From Hymenobacter sp. BRD128 (GTDB lineage: Bacteria > Bacteroidota > Bacteroidia > Cytophagales > Hymenobacteraceae), in contig NZ_CP053908.1 in NCBI RefSeq assembly GCF_013256625.1, positions 310,001 through 374,000 of the forward strand: a stretch of 64,000 nt of DNA, in the 5' to 3' direction. The position numbers were made by a program, and so were the translations under genes. The notes under the pieces are model-generated. The model saw nothing but the letters and a program-made list of their open reading frames with translations. It did no database searches and was not told where the DNA came from. Positions 37,918-45,936 of this stretch are shown piece by piece; position 1 is the stretch's first letter; every line of letters begins with the position of its first letter.

Positions 37918-39249
37918 TTATCGCCCCACGTAGCCGCTCGGCGTGAGGGCGCGCAGTTCAGCTTTTACATTTTCAGGCACCGCCAGTTCTTCCACAAAGC
38001 GGGCTAGCGTGGCGGCCGAAATGGCCTCGCCGGTGCGCGTGAGCTGCTTGAGGGCATTGTAGGGGTCGGGGTAGTTTTCGCGCCGCAGGATGGTCTGGAT
38101 AGGCTCGGCCAGCACGGCCCAGTTCTGGTCGAGGTCGCGGGCCAGGGCGCTTTCGTCGAGCGCCAGCTTGCCCAGGCCCCGCCCGATGGCCCCGAGCGCG
38201 ATGAGGATGTGCCCGAGCGGTACGCCCAGGTTGCGCAGCACCGTGGAGTCGGTGAGGTCGCGCTGGAGGCGCGAGATGGGCAGTTTGGCGGCAAAGTGCT
38301 CGAGCAGCGCATTGGCCACGCCTAGGTTGCCTTCGGCATTCTCAAAATCAATGGGGTTGACTTTGTGCGGCATGGCCGACGAGCCTACTTCGCCCGCCTT
38401 GAGCGTCTGCTTGAAATACCCGAGCGAAATATATTGCCACACGTCGCGGCACAAGTCGATAAGAATGGTATTCAGGCGCTTCCAGCCGTCGCAGAAAGCC
38501 GCCAAGTTATCATATGGCTCAATCTGGGTGGTCGGAAACGTGCGGGCTAGCCCCAGCTTCTCGTTCACGAAATCATCGGCAAAGGCGTGCCAGTCGTGGG
38601 TCGGATACGCCACAAAGTGGGCATTGAAGCCGCCCGTAGCTCCGCCAAACTTGGCCGCGTAGGGCACCTGGTTGAGCAGCGCCACCTGGCCAACCAGCCG
38701 GGCCACGAATACTTCTAATTCCTTGCCCAAGCGGGTGGGAGAGGCGGGCTGGCCGTGGGTACGGGCCAGCATGGGCACCGTGGCCCAGCCCGCGGCTAGG
38801 CTGGCTAGCTGCTGCTGCATGGCCGCGAAGCGCGGCAGCAGCACGTCGGTCATGGCATCTTTCAGGCTGAGCGGAATGGCGGTGTTGTTGACATCCTGCG
38901 AGGTGAGGCCGAAGTGAATGAATTCGAGATAATTGCTCAGGTTGAGCTTCTTGAACTCGTCGCGCAGGTAATATTCTACCGCCTTCACGTCGTGGTTGGT
39001 CACGGCTTCGTGGGCTTTAATGGCTAGTCCCTCAGCTTCGCTAAACTGCTCGTAGAGCCCTCGCAGCGCCGGAAACACGCTGGCCGGTACGCCCGCCAAC
39101 TGCGGCAGCGGCAGCTGGCACAAGGCAATAAAGTACTCGACTTCGACCCGTACCCGGTAGCGCATCAGCGCCAGTTCGGAGAAATATGGGCCTAGCGGGG
39201 CGGTTTGGCGTTGGTAGCGGCCGTCGAGCGGCGAAAGGGCAGTTAGCAT
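37918..39249 (-). CDS. purB: Adenylosuccinate lyase
   Basis: Cleaves SAICAR and adenylosuccinate in purine synthesis; cytoplasmic tetramer. 443 residues. MLTALSPLDGRYQRQTAPL is the PurB start; HFGLTSQDVNNTA and the family signature GSSAMPHKVNPIDFENAEG (with catalytic Ser in the flexible loop) are present. ATG 39249 is preferred over a start four codons upstream. TAGTTTTG on this strand (plus coordinates 39281-39288) is a plausible -7 element 31 bases before the ATG. Confidence 0.96.
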   Translation of the reverse strand: MLTALSPLDGRYQRQTAPLGPYFSELALMRYRVRVEVEYFIALCQLPLPQLAGVPASVFPALRGLYEQFSEAEGLAIKAHEAVTNHDVKAVEYYLRDEFKKLNLSNYLEFIHFGLTSQDVNNTAIPLSLKDAMTDVLLPRFAAMQQQLASLAAGWATVPMLARTHGQPASPTRLGKELEVFVARLVGQVALLNQVPYAAKFGGATGGFNAHFVAYPTHDWHAFADDFVNEKLGLARTFPTTQIEPYDNLAAFCDGWKRLNTILIDLCRDVWQYISLGYFKQTLKAGEVGSSAMPHKVNPIDFENAEGNLGVANALLEHFAAKLPISRLQRDLTDSTVLRNLGVPLGHILIALGAIGRGLGKLALDESALARDLDQNWAVLAEPIQTILRRENYPDPYNALKQLTRTGEAISAATLARFVEELAVPENVKAELRALTPSGYVGR

Positions 39250-39280
39250 AAAGAGGAGCACGCAGGCTGGGTTGCACCCG

Positions 39281-39288
39281 CAAAACTA
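39281..39288 (-). promoter_or_regulatory. -7 promoter element of purB
   Basis: TAGTTTTG on the minus strand, consensus TAnnTTTG, 31 bases before the purB ATG. Confidence 0.5.
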
Positions 39289-39408
39289 GCGCTTAAGCAA
39301 GCGTGGAGCGGGCTAGCCTAGCCGGCGGCCAACGGAGGCGCCATTGAAAATGTGCGTAAAACCGCAGTCTTCGGAGTAAAAAGCCGAAACCAGAAACCGC
39401 TGACCGGG

Positions 39409-39416
39409 TAACTTTG
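39409..39416 (+). promoter_or_regulatory. -7 promoter element abutting the GT51 gene
   Basis: TAACTTTG ends five bases before ATG 39422, implying a leaderless or nearly leaderless message. Confidence 0.6.
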
Positions 39417-39421
39417 CGGGC

Positions 39422-41581
39422 ATGCGCGTATCCGCCCTTGCTAAAAAACGAATTATTTACGCCCTGGGCGGCCTGCTGGCGGTGTTGCTGCTAGCCTTGG
39501 TGGTCTTTTTGTGGAAGCGCCAGCAGCTGCTCAACTACGCGCTGGTGCAGGTGAAAGCCAAAGTTGAGGCGAAATACCCGGTGACGCTCACGCTGGGCCG
39601 GGCCCGCTTTACGGGCCTGAAAACCGTCGAAATCGGCGGGATGAGCCTGGTGCCCACTGCGGCGGCGGGCCGCGCGGCCGCCGGCGATACTTTGCTTACT
39701 GCCCGCCGGCTGCAAGCGGGCCTGAGTTTGCGCTCGCTGTTCGCGGGCCGGCCGGTGTTCAGTGAGTTGCAGATTGACCAGGCCCACCTCACGGCGCACA
39801 AGGATGCGCGGGGCGGCAACAATTTTTCTTTTTTGCTGAAGAAAAAAGGGCCGGCCCCGGTGGCGCGCGACACCGCGCACGGTCGCAACTATGGCCTGTT
39901 GCTCAACCAAGTGCTCGACGCCACCTTCGGCAACGTGCCGGGCGCGGCCGATTTTCGGCAGTTTGTGGTGAGCTACGCCAGCCCCCACCACCGCGTGCAG
40001 CTTACCATGCCGCGCCTCAGCATTGACGAGGGCCAGGTGCAGGGGCGCCTCACGGCCAGCGTCGACTCGGTGGTGAATGAGCTGGGCGTGAGCGGCACCA
40101 TTGAGCCTAGCGACGATGCGCTGAACCTGCGCTTATTCGGGGTAAATGGCTCGGTGCAAGTGCCCTACGTGCCGCGCAAGTTTGGCGCACTGGTGTCGTT
40201 CGATACCATTCGGGTGCAGCTGACCGGCAAGGATTTTAAGGCCGACGACCAGACGGGCGGGCAGCTTACGGTGCGCGGCTCGGTGGCGGCCCGCAATTTC
40301 AGCTTCTTTCACAAGCGGCTGTCTTCGGAAGACATCGTGGTGCATCGGGGCCAGCTCGACTTCGTGGCTACGCTGGGCCGCGGCACCGTGTCGCTCGACC
40401 CCGGCACGCGCGCCGTGCTCAATCAGCTCGTCTTTCACCCTGAAATCGCGGTGCGCCTCAAGCCCAAGCTAGCGGTAAATCTGAAAATAGATTCGGACCC
40501 CACGGCCACCAACGCCTTCTTCAACTCGCTGCCCGAGGGCATGTTCGACGTGGTGGCCGGCACGGCGGGCACTGGCACGCTCGCCTACCACCTGCGGGCC
40601 GACGTGGACCTGGCCAGGGTCGATAGCCTGCACTTAACCTCGTCGCTGCAGCCAAGCAAGGATTTCAGCATCACGCACTTCGGGGCCGAGGACCTGAGTA
40701 TGCTGGAGCGTGAGTTTCCCTTCACGGCCTACAACGACAAGGGAGACTCGCTGCGCACCTTTTTGGTGGGGCCGAGCAACCCCGATTTTACGCCCTTCGC
40801 CGAGGTATCGCCCTTCATGCCGGCCGTCATCCAGACTACTGAGGACCCGCAATTCTTTCGGCATCATGGCTTTATGGAAAAGGCCTTCGTGAACGCGGCC
40901 ATCCAGGATATCAAGGAAAAGCGCTTTGCGCGCGGCGGCAGCACCCTGAGCATGCAGCTGGTGAAGAACGTATTTCTGAGCCGCGAAAAGACCGTGGGCC
41001 GCAAGGCTGAGGAAATGCTGATGGTGTGGCTCATTGAAAACTGGCTGGTGGCCGATACGCACACGCTCACCAAGGAGCGCATGTTTGAGATTTACCTTAA
41101 CATCGTGGAGTGGGGGCCTACCGCCTACCGCTGGCCCAGCGGCAAGCGCGGCGTGTATGGCATTCGGGAGGCGGCCCTTTTTTACTACGCCAAGCGGCCC
41201 AGCGAGCTCAACCTGGGCGAATGCATCTACCTGGCTAGCATCATCCCCAAGCCTAAGTACTACCGCGAGTCGTTCAATAAATACGGCGAGCTGCGCGGCA
41301 CCACGCGCTGGTTTTTCCGCTTTATCGCCGACATTATGCAGGACAAGGGCCTGATAACGCCCGGCCAGCGTGATAACCTCAATTATTCGGTGAGCCTCAA
41401 AGGCCCGGCCAATAAGTACATCGTGCGGGCCATCCGCGACACCGTGCGGGCCGTGCAGCCCGGCGATACCGCCGAGCTAGCCCCGCTCAACCTGGTAGAC
41501 TTGCTCAATACCGGTGCCACGCCCGCCCCGGCGCCCGCTACGGGCACGCCCCCGGCGCCGGCACCCGGCACCCGGCCTTAA
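39422..41581 (+). CDS. Peptidoglycan transglycosylase (GT51) with AsmA-like N-terminal region
   Basis: A 719-residue envelope protein. A membrane helix lies at residues 10-29. Residues 30-440 form a long beta-rich periplasmic region resembling AsmA/DUF748 proteins (VKAKVEAKYPVTLTLGRARF start). Residues 450-650 are a GT51 domain: TTEDPQFFRHHGF with the catalytic Glu (about residue 474), RGGSTLSMQLVKN, and GIREAALFYYAKRPSEL. No penicillin-binding transpeptidase domain follows, so it polymerises glycan only. The C-terminus is Pro/Ala-rich. The fusion is unusual compared with the short monofunctional MtgA. Confidence 0.88.
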   Translation: MRVSALAKKRIIYALGGLLAVLLLALVVFLWKRQQLLNYALVQVKAKVEAKYPVTLTLGRARFTGLKTVEIGGMSLVPTAAAGRAAAGDTLLTARRLQAGLSLRSLFAGRPVFSELQIDQAHLTAHKDARGGNNFSFLLKKKGPAPVARDTAHGRNYGLLLNQVLDATFGNVPGAADFRQFVVSYASPHHRVQLTMPRLSIDEGQVQGRLTASVDSVVNELGVSGTIEPSDDALNLRLFGVNGSVQVPYVPRKFGALVSFDTIRVQLTGKDFKADDQTGGQLTVRGSVAARNFSFFHKRLSSEDIVVHRGQLDFVATLGRGTVSLDPGTRAVLNQLVFHPEIAVRLKPKLAVNLKIDSDPTATNAFFNSLPEGMFDVVAGTAGTGTLAYHLRADVDLARVDSLHLTSSLQPSKDFSITHFGAEDLSMLEREFPFTAYNDKGDSLRTFLVGPSNPDFTPFAEVSPFMPAVIQTTEDPQFFRHHGFMEKAFVNAAIQDIKEKRFARGGSTLSMQLVKNVFLSREKTVGRKAEEMLMVWLIENWLVADTHTLTKERMFEIYLNIVEWGPTAYRWPSGKRGVYGIREAALFYYAKRPSELNLGECIYLASIIPKPKYYRESFNKYGELRGTTRWFFRFIADIMQDKGLITPGQRDNLNYSVSLKGPANKYIVRAIRDTVRAVQPGDTAELAPLNLVDLLNTGATPAPAPATGTPPAPAPGTRP

Positions 41582-41649
41582 ACCCGGCCAAACCTCCGGC
41601 CCGGTTGTTGGTTATCAGCAGCTTTCACGTCTTTAATTTACTGCTTATC

Positions 41650-42225
41650 ATGAAATTCTCCGTTCTGGCCCTGGCCGCTGCCGCGTCGCTGGGTTTGGCT
41701 TTCACCACCCATCGCCCCGCGCCCATGCACCCCACCGAAACCGCCGCCAACCCTGGCACCGTGTACGATTACACCGTGAAGACTATCGACGGGAAGGAAG
41801 TAAAGCTGAGCAAGTACAAGGGCAAGAAAATCCTCATCGTGAATACCGCCTCGAAGTGCGGCTTCACTCCGCAATACAAGGAGTTGGAGGAGCTCTCGAA
41901 GAAATACGCCGGCAAAGTGACCGTGCTGGGCTTCCCGAGCAACAGCTTCAACCAGGAGCTAGCCTCGAATGCCGAAGTAGCCTCGTTTTGCGAGAAGAAC
42001 TACGGCGTGACGTTCCCGCTTTTTGACACCGCGCCGGTAAAGGGTGACGATGCCCAGCCGCTTTATAAGTTCTTGGCCGACAAGTCGAAAAATGGCGCCG
42101 TGGGCGAAGCTCCGAACTGGAATTTCTGCAAGTACCTGGTCGATGAGAAAGGCCACGTGGTAGCCTTCTACCCGTCGAAGGTGAAGCCCAGCGACCCCGA
42201 GCTGGTAGCAGCCATCACGAAGTAA
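41650..42225 (+). CDS. Glutathione peroxidase family thiol peroxidase
   Basis: A 191-residue protein with an N-terminal signal-like segment (FSVLALAAAASLGLAF). NTASKCGFTPQYKELEEL holds the peroxidatic Cys (Cys70); SFCEKNYGVTFPLFD and the PNWNFCKYLVD motif (catalytic Trp/Asn) are present. The usual FPCNQFxxQE block reads FPSNSFNQEL, so the tetrad Gln seems replaced by Ser. Bacterial members usually take electrons from thioredoxin. Start ATG 41650. A palindromic element lies directly after the stop. Confidence 0.9.
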   Translation: MKFSVLALAAAASLGLAFTTHRPAPMHPTETAANPGTVYDYTVKTIDGKEVKLSKYKGKKILIVNTASKCGFTPQYKELEELSKKYAGKVTVLGFPSNSFNQELASNAEVASFCEKNYGVTFPLFDTAPVKGDDAQPLYKFLADKSKNGAVGEAPNWNFCKYLVDEKGHVVAFYPSKVKPSDPELVAAITK

Positions 42226-42239
42226 CCCAGGTCTTTTGG

Positions 42240-42353
42240 ATAAAAAGAACGTCATGCTGAGCTTCGCGAAGCATCTTGCCTGAATCGTTAGGATAGCAAC
42301 CCTAGCGGCGCGAGTGAGATGCTTCGCGAAGCTCAGCATGACGTTCTTTTTAT
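42240..42353. repeat. Palindromic intergenic element with exact 37-bp arms
   Basis: Arms 42240-42276 and 42317-42353 are perfect inverse copies, separated by 40 bases. Each arm contains AAGAACGTCATGCTGAGCTT and the small palindrome GCTTCGCGAAGC. The outer ends are A/T-rich. It resembles a REP/MITE unit and shares GTCATGCTGAGCTT with the palindrome at 14200. It could also act as a terminator for the peroxidase gene. Confidence 0.85.
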
Positions 42354-42390
42354 TGATTGTTCTCTGATAACCGCTAATTGCTCACTGTTT

Positions 42391-43308
42391 ATGTCCCCCT
42401 GGATTTCCGCGTTTCGCCCGCGCACGCTGCCGCTGGCGCTGGCTAGCATCCTCACCGGCGGCTTTCTGGCGAAGGCTACCGGGCATTTTAATGGCCCGGT
42501 GGTGGCGCTGGCCGCCCTCACCACCATCTTGCTCCAAATCCTGAGCAATCTCGCCAACGACTACGGCGACTCGCAAAATGGGGCCGACAGCGTGCACCGG
42601 CAGGGCCCGCAGCGCGCCGTGCAGAGCGGCGCCATCACGCCAGCCGAGATGAAGCGCGCCATGTGGGGCTTCGGCGCGGCGGCCCTGCTGAGCGGTGTTG
42701 CGCTGCTGCTGCTGGCGCTGGGGCTAGCCGGCGCGTGGGTGCTGCTGGCGTTTTTCGTGCTAGGGCTAGCTGCCATCTGGGCGGCAGTGAACTACACGGC
42801 GGGCAGCAATCCGTATGGCTACGCCGGGCTGGGCGACCTATCAGTATTTCTGTTTTTTGGTATCGTGGGCGTGTGTGGCACCTACTTCTTGCAGGCCTAC
42901 TCGCAGGAGCATACCCTAGCCCACGCCCTGCCACTGACGGTGCTGCTGCCGGCGGCCGCGCTAGGGTGCTTTGCCACGGCGGTGCTGAACGTCAACAACA
43001 TCCGCGACATTGTGTCGGATAAGCTAGCTGGCAAAATTACGGTGCCGGTGCGGCTGGGGCCGGGCCACGCCCGGCGCTATCACTGGCTGCTGCTGCTGCT
43101 GGGCGTGGGCTGCGCGGTGCTTTACGTAGCGCTCACCTACCACTCGCCCTGGCAGTGGCTGTTTGTGCTCAGCCTGCCACTGTTCGCTTTCAACGGCCTG
43201 CAAGTGTGGCAGCGCCAGGAGTCAATGCGGCTCGACCCCTTGCTCAAGCAAATGGCGCTGAGCACCTTAGTATTCACGGTATTGTTTGGGCTGGGGCAGG
43301 TGTTGTAG
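42391..43308 (+). CDS. menA: 1,4-dihydroxy-2-naphthoate polyprenyltransferase
   Basis: Adds a polyprenyl chain to DHNA in menaquinone synthesis; inner membrane. 305 residues with about eight to nine helices. WISAFRPRTLPLALASILTGG is the family start, and NDYGDSQNGAD (near residue 54) the magnesium/prenyl-diphosphate-binding DxxxD motif. VNNIRDIVSDKLAGKITVPVRLG holds the second acidic motif. Start ATG 42391. It is convergent with the DUF3160 gene, only five bases away. Confidence 0.93.
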   Translation: MSPWISAFRPRTLPLALASILTGGFLAKATGHFNGPVVALAALTTILLQILSNLANDYGDSQNGADSVHRQGPQRAVQSGAITPAEMKRAMWGFGAAALLSGVALLLLALGLAGAWVLLAFFVLGLAAIWAAVNYTAGSNPYGYAGLGDLSVFLFFGIVGVCGTYFLQAYSQEHTLAHALPLTVLLPAAALGCFATAVLNVNNIRDIVSDKLAGKITVPVRLGPGHARRYHWLLLLLGVGCAVLYVALTYHSPWQWLFVLSLPLFAFNGLQVWQRQESMRLDPLLKQMALSTLVFTVLFGLGQVL

Positions 43309-43313
43309 CCCAG

Positions 43314-45905
43314 CTATTTTCCCTGGGGCAGGTTGAGGGAGCCTGCGTAGTCAGCATTACTATTCTTGTTGAGCGCGGGTACCGGTACTATCAGGTCGCG
43401 CAGCCAGGTGGGGCGGGGCGGGGCTTGTTTGCTCAGTCGCGCTTTCCACTCTTCGTCGGTGAGGCGGGTAGTGCTGGGAAACTCGTAGTAACTGAAAATG
43501 GCCCCGCGCGCCAGCACCGCCGTACCGTTAATGGGCACTACCACATAGAGCGCATCGGCTGCTCCGACGGCTTCTTCCAGCGCCGTATCATTGAAGCTGT
43601 ATACGTCGGCTACCTGACCCATATGGCGCTCGCGGTCAGGTAGCTGAGCAGTTTTGAGAATTTCAATGAGAAGCTGCTCCGCTTCCGCGCCGATGTGCAC
43701 CAGGTCGTTCATCTCGTCGGTTGTCAGGGGTTGGTGGGCTACTTCCTTTTGGGCCAGCTTTTGTAGCTTGACTACCAGGTCGCGCAGGCTGACGTTTAGC
43801 CCATCGAGGTGCGGCGTATTGACGTGGAGCTGGCGCAGGGTTTTGTCCTGAAACGCCAGCAGGGCCAGCGCCCGCTCCCAGAAGGGCAGGTTAGGTTCGA
43901 CATAACCCAAGTGATTGGGCTCGGGCGGCCCGCCATCCGGGCCGCCTCCTTCGGCCCCCATTGGCTGCTCGGTGTATAGCAGCAGGTCGTGCTTTAGCTC
44001 GGCCCAGCCGCCGAGGGCAGTGCTGAGGTTGCGCCGCTGCCAGGCTGGGGTGCGGGCAAAGTAAGGCAGAGCCGTATCAGGCTGAGGCGAGTTTAGCCCT
44101 AGTAGCAACTGCATAGTCTTAGTATAGAGATTCTGGTCCCAGTTGGTATAGCTGGCAAACTGCCGTTGCACTACCCGCAGCGTATCGGGGTAGGCGGGCC
44201 AGTGGGCGGCCTCCTGGTAGTGGTTGAGCAGAACGTCTTCGGCTGTGTGGTCGCCGAAGGCCGCAAAAACATCCAGGCCCTTCGGGAATGGCCGCTTGGG
44301 GGCGGGCTCGCGTAGCACTTCGGTAAGGCGCGACAAAATCTCGCCATCAAACGTGTAGCGTCCGGCCGTGAACAGGAGCGCCGGTCGGGTTTCGGCCCCG
44401 GCCCCCTTGGGCCGGATGCGGTCGGTGCCAGTGGCGAGCAGTGCCTGGCGGAGACTGGCCAGCTTGGCCGGCGCCGTCAATTGGTCGAGCGACTGCCCGG
44501 CGTAGTCGGTTGCCAGCAGGCGCAGCAGATGGGTGAGCGAGCGGTTGTCTTCGTCGCCTACCAGCACGTCGAGCACGTGGGTCAGGCTCTGAAAGCTCTG
44601 GGTGGCGGCCGGGCTAGCGGCCAGTGCTTTGGCCAGCGCCAGCGCCCGCAGCAGCCCGGCATCCGAGTCCAGGAAGACCGGGGCCGTATTCAGCCACTTC
44701 ACCGCCCGGAAGTAGCGGCGCGTGGTATCGGTGCGGGTGTACAGCCCCCGCGGCTTAAGCCCGCCGTATTGGAAACCAGGGGCTTGCAAAAAGGTTGAGC
44801 CGCTGCCCTCGGCTAAGGTGGCGTGGGCTACCTCGTTGGGCACCTGGTCGGCGTAGGCCCCGGCCACGGTGGCCCGGCCGCCCGTGAGGAGATTGCGGCC
44901 GATGGCGTAGTAGGCGGCTGCCCAGTCGGCCGCGTCGCGGGCCTGGGGGTTCTGGCACTGCCGGGCCAGCGCCTGCGCCTGGGTGGCGCCCTGGCTCATT
45001 AGCTGGGTTACCACGGGCACCAGCCGCACCTCTTCCACATCGCTCAGAATCCCATTCAGATACTTGTGCAGCAGTTGCAGCACCAGGTCAGTGGTGACGA
45101 AATTGGGGGTGTAGTCGTATTCGCTCTGGTCGTAGCCGTAAAAAAGCTGCTCCTCCCGAGTGGGCACTATCACGAAATTGTGGCGGGCCAGCACCTGCTG
45201 CATGGCCGGGGTAAAGGGACCTTGGCGTTGGTTTACCACAAAATCGAGGGCTAGCATCGGGTAGCCATTCTGGGTTACGACGCGGTGGGCTAGCAGCCGT
45301 TGCTCCTGGTCATGAATCTGCTGGGCAAAAGCCGCTTCCTGCTTGTTCAGCGGCACCGGGATAGGCTGGGCGGCGGCTACTTTCTTGCCGTCAACCCAGG
45401 TTTCGTCGTTCCAGACCGGGCGATACCACTTTTTGGCATCAAAAAAGCGCCGCACCGTGGCGTTCATAAAGCAGTAGCCGTTGCGGGCATACAGCTCGTT
45501 GCGCAGCAGCAGCAAATCGAGGTACGACTTGCCGGCCAGCGACTGGGTGAAATTCAGCGGGGGCGGCGGGGCGTGGTGCGCGGTCATCGGTTCATCGCCG
45601 CCTGGCCCTTCGCCCGCGTAGTATTCCTTGATGTCGGGCCGCTGGTACAGGTGGGCCAGCTCCTTTTTATCCTCCGTCAGCACAATGGGTACCTGCTCCC
45701 CAAAGCCGTTGTCGTGGGTCGTATCGGCTAGCCGCGTAAGTTGAAACGTAGTATCCGCTGCGCTAACTGTAGTACGCGCCGGCGAGCCGGGGGCCGCCAC
45801 CGGGGCTTTGGTAGCTGGCGTAGTCGGCCGCGCCCAATAATAGCCCAAGCCGGCCACTACCAGCAGCAACACTGCCAGTCCGGCGAGTAAACGTCTGCGA
45901 TTCAT
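43314..45905 (-). CDS. DUF3160 protein with YARHG domain
   Basis: An 863-residue envelope protein. A membrane anchor or signal (LLAGLAVLLLVVAGLGYYWA) is at residues 5-25. LRNELYARNGYCFMNATVRRFFD is a YARHG domain, around residues 130-165, and is followed by the long DUF3160 region (NFVIVPTREEQLFYGYDQS and onward to the C-terminus). Both domains are extracellular in other bacteria and of unknown function. No catalytic motif is recognised. Confidence 0.85.
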   Translation of the reverse strand: MNRRRLLAGLAVLLLVVAGLGYYWARPTTPATKAPVAAPGSPARTTVSAADTTFQLTRLADTTHDNGFGEQVPIVLTEDKKELAHLYQRPDIKEYYAGEGPGGDEPMTAHHAPPPPLNFTQSLAGKSYLDLLLLRNELYARNGYCFMNATVRRFFDAKKWYRPVWNDETWVDGKKVAAAQPIPVPLNKQEAAFAQQIHDQEQRLLAHRVVTQNGYPMLALDFVVNQRQGPFTPAMQQVLARHNFVIVPTREEQLFYGYDQSEYDYTPNFVTTDLVLQLLHKYLNGILSDVEEVRLVPVVTQLMSQGATQAQALARQCQNPQARDAADWAAAYYAIGRNLLTGGRATVAGAYADQVPNEVAHATLAEGSGSTFLQAPGFQYGGLKPRGLYTRTDTTRRYFRAVKWLNTAPVFLDSDAGLLRALALAKALAASPAATQSFQSLTHVLDVLVGDEDNRSLTHLLRLLATDYAGQSLDQLTAPAKLASLRQALLATGTDRIRPKGAGAETRPALLFTAGRYTFDGEILSRLTEVLREPAPKRPFPKGLDVFAAFGDHTAEDVLLNHYQEAAHWPAYPDTLRVVQRQFASYTNWDQNLYTKTMQLLLGLNSPQPDTALPYFARTPAWQRRNLSTALGGWAELKHDLLLYTEQPMGAEGGGPDGGPPEPNHLGYVEPNLPFWERALALLAFQDKTLRQLHVNTPHLDGLNVSLRDLVVKLQKLAQKEVAHQPLTTDEMNDLVHIGAEAEQLLIEILKTAQLPDRERHMGQVADVYSFNDTALEEAVGAADALYVVVPINGTAVLARGAIFSYYEFPSTTRLTDEEWKARLSKQAPPRPTWLRDLIVPVPALNKNSNADYAGSLNLPQGK

Positions 45906-45936
45906 GCAAATAACTAAAAATCAGTAAGTGAAGCCG

